Part shown: piece after piece, positions 1 to 4,135 of the stretch
How the letters are laid out: each line of letters begins with the position of its first letter
How positions within the stretch are numbered: the stretch's first letter is position 1
Source of the DNA: Gammaproteobacteria bacterium
GTDB lineage: Bacteria > Pseudomonadota > Gammaproteobacteria > GCA-001735895
NCBI GenBank assembly: GCA_029864065.1
Contig: JAOTUD010000136.1
Span: 1-7,134, forward strand
DNA: 7,134 nt
Direction of reading: 5' to 3'
Position numbers and translations under genes: made by a program
The notes under the pieces: generated by a model
The model's input: only the letters and a program-made list of their open reading frames with translations
Databases searched by the model: none
What the model was told of the DNA's origin: nothing

Positions 1-1
1 C

Positions 2-892
2 ATACTGATGGACGGCGCGCTGGGCACCGAGCTCGAGCGGCGCGGCGTTCCCTTCGAAGGCGCGGGCTGGAGCGCGCTCGCGCTACGCGATCACGGCGAT
101 ATCGTGCGCCAGACGCACGAGGATTACCTACGCGCCGGGGCGAGGCTGCACATCGTCAACAGTTTCGCGCTGGCGCGGCACGTGCTCGAACCGCTCGGTC
201 TTGGCGGTGAATTCGAGACGCTGAATCGACGAGCCGTCGCGCTGTTTGATGACGCCGTGGCGCAATCCGGGGTCGAGCGCGATGCCCTGTGGGCGGCGGG
301 TTCGTTGTCGACTTTTGCGGCCAATTCCGATCGAACGCTGCTGCCCCGTGGCGACGCGCTGACGTCGAATTACCGCGACCAGGCCCGCGTTCTGCTCGAT
401 GCCGGGGTCGATCTGTTCGCCCTGGAAATGCTGTTCGACAAGGCGGTCAGCCTGTCGATGCTCGAGGCGGTGCGGGGATTCGGCGTGCCGATCATACTGG
501 GATTCACCTGCTCCTGGGGCCAGGACCGGGGCGCCAGGGTCACGACGGCGCAAGGAATGGGCAGCCCGGCGTCGCCGTTTGACGAGGTTTTACCAACGGT
601 TATCGACGCCATAGAATCGGAGGACGTCATCCTGTCGATCATGCATAGCGCGGCCGATGTCATCGATGAGGCCCTGGAAATTTTGCGGCGTTACTGGGAC
701 GGTCCGGTAGCGATTTACCCCAATTCGGGGCATTTCATCGATCTGCGGATGCAGTTCGACAGCGTTTGCAGCGTTGCGGAGTTTCAGCAATCGGCGCGTC
801 GCTGGATCGATTCAGGGGCCCGGATCGTCGGCGGATGTTGCGGCATCGGGCCCGCGCATATCCGCGGCCTGAACCTCGAGTCGGTTAGCTGA
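2..892 (+). CDS. Homocysteine S-methyltransferase family protein, 5' end cut by window edge
   Basis: This is a TIM-barrel enzyme of the homocysteine S-methyltransferase (Pfam S-methyl_trans) family, which moves a methyl group from a donor such as S-methylmethionine, betaine or methyl-folate to a thiol acceptor through a bound zinc. The visible protein begins I-L-M-D-G-A-L-G-T-E-L, the usual first strand of the barrel. The frame is open to the window edge, so the ATG at 8 is probably internal and only a few residues are missing. Counting from that ATG (294 residues), landmarks are DGALGTEL (2-9), FALE (137-140, with the family acidic residue), YPNSG (237-241) and the zinc motif GGCCG (275-279). 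The loop that normally reads N-C and gives the first zinc cysteine reads M-H-S (212-214), so this may be a divergent subfamily with another substrate. The acceptor and donor cannot be told from sequence. Family assignment is firm; activity on homocysteine is not. Confidence 0.88.
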   Translation: MLMDGALGTELERRGVPFEGAGWSALALRDHGDIVRQTHEDYLRAGARLHIVNSFALARHVLEPLGLGGEFETLNRRAVALFDDAVAQSGVERDALWAAGSLSTFAANSDRTLLPRGDALTSNYRDQARVLLDAGVDLFALEMLFDKAVSLSMLEAVRGFGVPIILGFTCSWGQDRGARVTTAQGMGSPASPFDEVLPTVIDAIESEDVILSIMHSAADVIDEALEILRRYWDGPVAIYPNSGHFIDLRMQFDSVCSVAEFQQSARRWIDSGARIVGGCCGIGPAHIRGLNLESVS

Positions 893-916
893 ATTTCCCA
901 TCCCGATACGACAATC

Positions 917-958
917 GTGATTCAGGTCAATAGCGATGGCCCGATTGCATGATTTACT
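917..958 (+). promoter_or_regulatory. Putative FNR/ANR-type (class II) promoter of the cytochrome gene
   Basis: GTGAT (917-921), four bases, then GTCAA (926-930) match the FNR/ANR consensus TTGAT-N4-ATCAA at 8 of 10 positions. A -10-like TTTACT (4 of 6 against TATAAT) lies at 953-958. The 22-base gap equals that of activator sites centred at -41.5. This predicts a start near 965 and a leader of about 27 bases before the GTG at 992. The box is degenerate and the -10 is modest, so this is an inference from spacing and similarity. Confidence 0.4.
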
Positions 959-991
959 GCGACCGTTTTCAGTAAACGAGTGAAGTGACCG

Positions 992-1450
992 GTGCTATCA
1001 AAACCTGAAAAACCTGGACTGGCTCGCACCATGGCGGCAACGCTGTTTTTATTCGCAATCCCTGGATTGGCCTTGCTCAATAGTTGCGCACAGGTGCGCA
1101 AGGTGACTTACCCGAGCGATTTTGTCTACCTCGAGAAAAAACAGGTCAAAAGCCAGATGGCGTTGCTCGGTTTTTACATGCGGCAGCTCGATTCGATACT
1201 GCTCGACGAAAACGCCGTCAGCAGCGAGCAACAGGCGCAGATCGTCAGCCTGCTGAACAAGATCAGCGACAGCGCCAGTTCGCTTGGAGCCGGTAATGTT
1301 AGCACCAATCACCTGGTCATCGACGACCATATCGACGAGTTTATCTCTGACGTCAATACGGCATTACGCGACGCCAGCGCGGATCCGCCCAATTATTTCG
1401 CGCTCGGCCGGCTCTCCGGCAGTTGCGTCGGATGCCATAAATACCGTTGA
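992..1450 (+). CDS. Cytochrome c'-like monoheme lipoprotein
   Basis: This 152-residue exported protein has a single c-type heme site, CVGCH (145-149), only three residues from its C-terminus. That placement, after a mostly helical region with no other heme motif, is typical of the cytochrome c' four-helix-bundle family, whose members bind NO or other small gases or carry electrons. The N-terminus has a charged stretch (K4, K7, R12), a hydrophobic core (about 15-29) and L-L-N-S-C with Cys32. This fits a lipoprotein signal, though Asn at -2 is not canonical. I chose the GTG at 992 because the in-frame ATG at 1031 would leave a signal peptide with no positive charge and has no ribosome site; upstream of the GTG is only a weak GAAG. 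The segment D-P-P-N-Y-F-A-L-G-R (131-140) leads into the heme site. A possible FNR-type promoter lies just upstream. It could also be a plain electron-transfer cytochrome. Confidence 0.82.
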   Translation: MLSKPEKPGLARTMAATLFLFAIPGLALLNSCAQVRKVTYPSDFVYLEKKQVKSQMALLGFYMRQLDSILLDENAVSSEQQAQIVSLLNKISDSASSLGAGNVSTNHLVIDDHIDEFISDVNTALRDASADPPNYFALGRLSGSCVGCHKYR

Positions 1451-1556
1451 CTGCAATAACGTGGCGACCGCGGCAGACAAAGTTACCAGCCTGGGCGTAA
1501 TAAATCCGGGCACAGTGGCCAGAAATGTCGTAAAGGCCGTTATCGATATTCCAGCA

Positions 1557-1583
1557 TTGACCCTGTGGATGCTAGGCGATAAT
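1557..1583 (+). promoter_or_regulatory. Putative sigma70-type promoter of the thioredoxin-propeller pair
   Basis: TTGACC (1557-1562, 5 of 6 to the -35 consensus) and GATAAT (1578-1583, 5 of 6 to the -10 consensus) are separated by 15 bases, slightly shorter than the preferred 16-18. A start near 1590 would leave a short leader containing the GAGG ribosome site at 1602-1605. The hexamers are good and the position is sensible, but the spacing is suboptimal and it has not been tested. Confidence 0.4.
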
Positions 1584-1601
1584 TTCGATTTGTTGATCAG
1601 C

Positions 1602-1605
1602 GAGG
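1602..1605 (+). promoter_or_regulatory. Ribosome binding site of the thioredoxin-like gene
   Basis: GAGG lies 4 bases before the ATG at 1610 and 10 bases before the in-frame ATG at 1616. Neither spacing is ideal, so the true start is uncertain by two codons. This does not affect the mature protein, because both starts lie before the signal peptide core. Confidence 0.5.
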
Positions 1606-1609
1606 TTGA

Positions 1610-2122
1610 ATGGAGATGCTAAGGCTGCCGCTCGCCCGACTATTCTGCGCCCTGTTCGTGGCGCTGACGTTTTCGATACTATCGGCCAGGGCGGCCCCTC
1701 CCGAGGGATACGATTTCCTGTCCCTTACCGAGGCCACGCAACTGGCGAGCGCCGAGCGCAAGCCGATGCTACTGTATTTCGGACGCTACGGCTGCAGCAC
1801 CTGCCGCAAGATGCACGCCGAAGTGTTCTCGGACGCGATGATCAGTCAAATATACAACACTGATTTCGTGCTTGCCTACGTCGATACCGAGAGCGGCAAC
1901 CGGATTCGGCTGGCCAACGGCGAACGCACCACCGAAATGCAGTTTGCCGCGCGCAGCCGCATTATCGGTACGCCCACATTCGTTTACTTTTCCCCGGAGC
2001 AAAAGCCGCTGTTCAAGAAGGCCGGTTTTCAGAGCGTCGAGCAAATGGCCAGGTACCGCGATTTTATCGTCGAGGGCCATTACAAGTCTCTGCCGCTGCA
2101 AGAGTACCTGGCCGGTCGATGA
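1610..2122 (+). CDS. Periplasmic thioredoxin-fold protein (CSTC active site)
   Basis: This 170-residue secreted thioredoxin-like protein belongs to the Thioredoxin_7 / SoxW / DsbD-gamma-like group. The signal peptide has Arg5 and Arg10, a hydrophobic core (11-24) and a probable cut after A-R-A (26-28). The mature domain opens with a helix containing AEATQLASAERKP-type residues, then the strand MLLYFG, then the redox motif C-S-T-C (C62, C65) at the start of a helix. The cis-proline loop is I-G-T-P-T-F (119-124). All catalytic landmarks are present, so it should cycle as a dithiol or disulfide in the periplasm, likely reduced by a membrane partner such as DsbD or CcdA not seen here. The stop overlaps the next gene's start as ATGA (2119-2122), showing translational coupling to the propeller. 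A reducing partner for an apocytochrome (the upstream gene encodes one) or for a thiol in the propeller is possible but unproven. The start may be 1616. Confidence 0.88.
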   Translation: MEMLRLPLARLFCALFVALTFSILSARAAPPEGYDFLSLTEATQLASAERKPMLLYFGRYGCSTCRKMHAEVFSDAMISQIYNTDFVLAYVDTESGNRIRLANGERTTEMQFAARSRIIGTPTFVYFSPEQKPLFKKAGFQSVEQMARYRDFIVEGHYKSLPLQEYLAGR

Positions 2123-3330
2123 AACCCGCGGCAGTCGCGCTATGCCTGGGGCTCGCCGTGCCCGGGGCGCAGGCAGCGGGCAAGTGGTCATTCGGCGCCG
2201 GCATCGCGGTGACCGATGCGCCCGCAAACGGCGTCTACCATCACCTGGATGGCGCTGGCCGCAGGCATATTGCGGTATCGGCACAAACGGTGGCGGTGGT
2301 CTGGGAAGACAACCGCAGCGCTGACCCGCAGGTCTACGTCGCGCGCAAAACCGGGCAGCAAAAACGATTCTCCCCCGCGCTGCCGGTGAGTAGCGGCAGC
2401 GCGGCCTTCGAACCCGCGATAACGGCCCTGCCCGGCGATCGTTTCGTCATCGCCTGGGAGCAGGACGGGGCCCTTCATGCCCGGGTGCTGGATGGCAACG
2501 GGCTCGGGGCGCCGCTCAAACTGGGCGCTGAAAACGCCAGCCACGCCACGGTTGCGTCAATCGGCGAGCGCATTTTCGCCGCCTGGCGCGAACGGCAGGG
2601 TCGAACCTGGTTTGTCAGGGTCGCCGCGCTGCGAATTGCCGACGCCAATCGATTGCAGGTGGAATCGGTTACCGGGGTCGAATCCGCGGGAGTGCAAACC
2701 GAGGTGCTGTTTCCGGCCGTCGCGGTCAATTCCGCCGGACTCTGTATTGCCTGGGAGGACCGCAGGGCCGGCCACACCCGCCTGCTGTACAGCCACTCGC
2801 CCGACGGCGCGACAGATTTCGGCGATCCCGAACACCTCAACGAATTTTTCTCGAACCGAAACCAGTACGACCAGGGCAACGGCGTGACCCGGGTTTCGAT
2901 GGCGTCGTTTGCACGCGATGAAATCGTCGCCGCCTGGATGGACAAGCGGCGCGGCGGCAGCGGCTACGGCATTTTCGCCGCGCTCGGATCCGCCGGCGGC
3001 GCAGTCTTCGGCCCCAACGAAAAGGTCCACGGCGCGCAGGGTGACGATCAACCCCACTACAACCCGGCGACGGCGGGTAATCCGGCCGGTGATTTTGCCG
3101 TCGCCTGGGACGATTTCAGAAGTGGGGATTCCGATATCTGGATCAGCACTTACGACGAAGACGACGAATGGGGACCGGATTTTACAGCGCCGCCTGCGCA
3201 CGGTGCCGGCGAGCAGTCTCACCCGGCTATTGCACTCGATAACGAGGGCGCCCTGCACCTGCTATGGATCGAGCGTAGCGAGCCGAATGCCCCGAGCCGG
3301 CTGTGGTACAGCGTCGGAACGCCGCAATAG
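2119..3330 (+). CDS. Secreted beta-propeller (sialidase/BNR-like fold) protein
   Basis: This is a 403-residue exported protein. A short signal peptide (hydrophobic 4-16) ends at A-Q-A, residues 17-19. The rest is built from seven similar units, each with a hydrophobic strand ending in Trp followed by an acidic/basic turn: V-W-E-D-N-R (W62), A-W-E-Q-D (W113), A-W-R-E-R (W156), A-W-E-D-R-R (W212), A-W-M-D-K-R (W273), A-W-D-D-F-R (W330) and L-W-I-E-R (W383). Spacing is 43-61 residues, as in six- or seven-bladed propellers of the sialidase/BNR type. Unit four is followed by a degenerate Asp-box (S-P-D-G-A-T-D-F, 227-234). No sialidase arginine triad or other catalytic set could be assigned, so it may be a binding or scaffold protein. 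Cys9 is in the signal and Cys209 is the only cysteine of the mature protein. It starts inside the thioredoxin stop codon and has no strong ribosome site of its own. Its function is unknown. Confidence 0.8.
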   Translation: MKPAAVALCLGLAVPGAQAAGKWSFGAGIAVTDAPANGVYHHLDGAGRRHIAVSAQTVAVVWEDNRSADPQVYVARKTGQQKRFSPALPVSSGSAAFEPAITALPGDRFVIAWEQDGALHARVLDGNGLGAPLKLGAENASHATVASIGERIFAAWRERQGRTWFVRVAALRIADANRLQVESVTGVESAGVQTEVLFPAVAVNSAGLCIAWEDRRAGHTRLLYSHSPDGATDFGDPEHLNEFFSNRNQYDQGNGVTRVSMASFARDEIVAAWMDKRRGGSGYGIFAALGSAGGAVFGPNEKVHGAQGDDQPHYNPATAGNPAGDFAVAWDDFRSGDSDIWISTYDEDDEWGPDFTAPPAHGAGEQSHPAIALDNEGALHLLWIERSEPNAPSRLWYSVGTPQ

Positions 3331-3386
3331 ACTCGCACCCGGGGCGGCGCAAACCGTCCCTGGAAAGGCCAGGCATTCCTCGCTGC

Positions 3387-3920
3387 TCAGTAAAATCGCG
3401 GATGGCGGTGATAGGGCCAGGGAGGATAAAACCACGGGTCGTAATACCACCAGGGCGGCGGGTAATAACCGGGTGGAGGCGATTCCGCCACCGGCTTCCA
3501 CAAGAAAGAACCCTCTACCTTGACGACCGGAAACAGGTAATCGAAGTCGCCGATGGGCCGGCTGATCTTGCCGTCGATCGTGCCGACCACCGTCAACGGC
3601 CGCCCGACCGTGTATACCACCGGGTCGACAAACTTGTCGAAACTGGCGATGAATCGACCGTCGCTCCTGCCATCGTAACCGGGCCTGCCGTTGTCGCGCA
3701 GTTTCTGGCGCACGATTTCAACCCAGGTCTGGTCGGCCCTGTTTTCGACCTTGCTGATCACGCCACCCCAGCGCACCTCGGCCCCGAGATAACGATCGAT
3801 ATCGAGCCGCACCAGCGTCAATGACAGATCCTGTGCCGGAATTCGGCTAATGGCCTCCGGCGGTTTGCTCGCGCAACCGGCAACAATAGCCGCCAGCGTG
3901 ATCAGTAATATTTTTCCCAT
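3387..3920 (-). CDS. slp: Slp-family outer membrane lipoprotein
   Basis: This 177-residue lipoprotein matches the Slp/YeaY family, whose E. coli members are outer-membrane lipoproteins induced by starvation or stationary phase. The signal peptide has Lys3, a hydrophobic core and the lipobox I-V-A-G-C with Cys16. Ala17-Ser18 follow, with no Asp at +2, so transport to the outer membrane is expected. Family features are G-A-E-V-R-W-G-G-V-I (46-55), the strand W-V-E-I-V (66-70), F-D-K-F-V-D-P (94-100), Y-T-V-G-R-P-L-T-V-V-G (103-113) and Y-L-F-P-V-V (128-133). The last 30 residues (148-177) are 11 Pro, 4 Trp, 7 Tyr, 2 Phe and 2 His, an extreme aromatic tail. The gene is convergent with the propeller gene and lies 215 bases downstream of the mscK-like gene on the same strand. 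Its ribosome site is poor. A perfect FNR-type palindrome sits upstream. The exact role of the family is not settled. Confidence 0.85.
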   Translation of the reverse strand: MGKILLITLAAIVAGCASKPPEAISRIPAQDLSLTLVRLDIDRYLGAEVRWGGVISKVENRADQTWVEIVRQKLRDNGRPGYDGRSDGRFIASFDKFVDPVVYTVGRPLTVVGTIDGKISRPIGDFDYLFPVVKVEGSFLWKPVAESPPPGYYPPPWWYYDPWFYPPWPYHRHPRFY

Positions 3921-3996
3921 GGCTCTTTAGTTACCTGCCTGCTGAATAAGTTCGACATTACTCCTCATACCTTGATGCCAGCCAGCCGAAAAAGCA

Positions 3997-4010
3997 TTGA
4001 TCTCTATCAA
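3997..4010 (-). promoter_or_regulatory. Perfect FNR/ANR-family binding site upstream of the slp-like gene
   Basis: TTGAT (3997-4001), four bases (CTCT), then ATCAA (4006-4010) match TTGAT-N4-ATCAA at all ten consensus positions and form an exact inverted repeat. It lies in the 215-base gap between the mscK-like stop and the slp-like start, with its centre about 83 bases before the slp ATG. The only gene it can plausibly control is slp. No good -10 hexamer sits at the class II distance (CAAGGT on the minus strand); TATGAG at 3969-3964 is 5 bases too far. Activation or repression is therefore open. CRP would prefer TGTGA-N6-TCACA, so an FNR/ANR/DNR-type regulator is more likely. Confidence 0.65.
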
Positions 4011-4135
4011 ATAGCGGTGGCATGCCGGCAGCGGTGAAGCCAATCGACGCGTCGCGAGCGCAGCGTCGCCGCCGACATGCCGGGGATCAACGCCCCGATT
4101 TACGCCATTTTTTACCGATTTTATCGCCGCGGGAC

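Noticed and set aside
1284..1450. Extension of the frame-3 open frame back into the cytochrome gene
   Set aside because: This part is antiphase to the CXXCH cytochrome, which has a clear signal peptide and heme motif; the overlap is a shadow.
1031..1450. ATG at 1031 as start of the cytochrome
   Set aside because: It would leave a signal peptide without positive charges and lacks any Shine-Dalgarno sequence, so the GTG at 992 fits better.
2557..3258. 233-codon open frame on the minus strand under the propeller gene
   Set aside because: It is low in recognisable motifs and rich in Arg/Val/Gly, as expected for the antisense of a GC-rich gene. The plus strand encodes a signal peptide and seven regular repeats.
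3359..3373. Small hairpin CCTGG-AAAGG-CCAGG between the convergent genes
   Set aside because: The stem is only 5 bp and no T-run follows on either strand, so it is too weak to call a terminator.
3303..3824. 173-codon plus-strand open frame opposite the slp-like gene
   Set aside because: The minus strand encodes a clear Slp-family lipoprotein with lipobox. The plus frame has no ribosome site or known motif.
4045..4068. Inverted repeat CGACGC...GCGTCG downstream of the channel gene
   Set aside because: 6-bp stem with a 12-base loop and no T-run on the minus strand. It may be chance in a GC-rich gap.
4081..4113. CGGGG-N7-CCCCG hairpin with a nearby T6 tract on the plus strand
   Set aside because: The T-run is on the plus strand, 10 bases away, and no plus-strand gene ends here. 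For the minus-strand channel gene the tract is on the wrong side.
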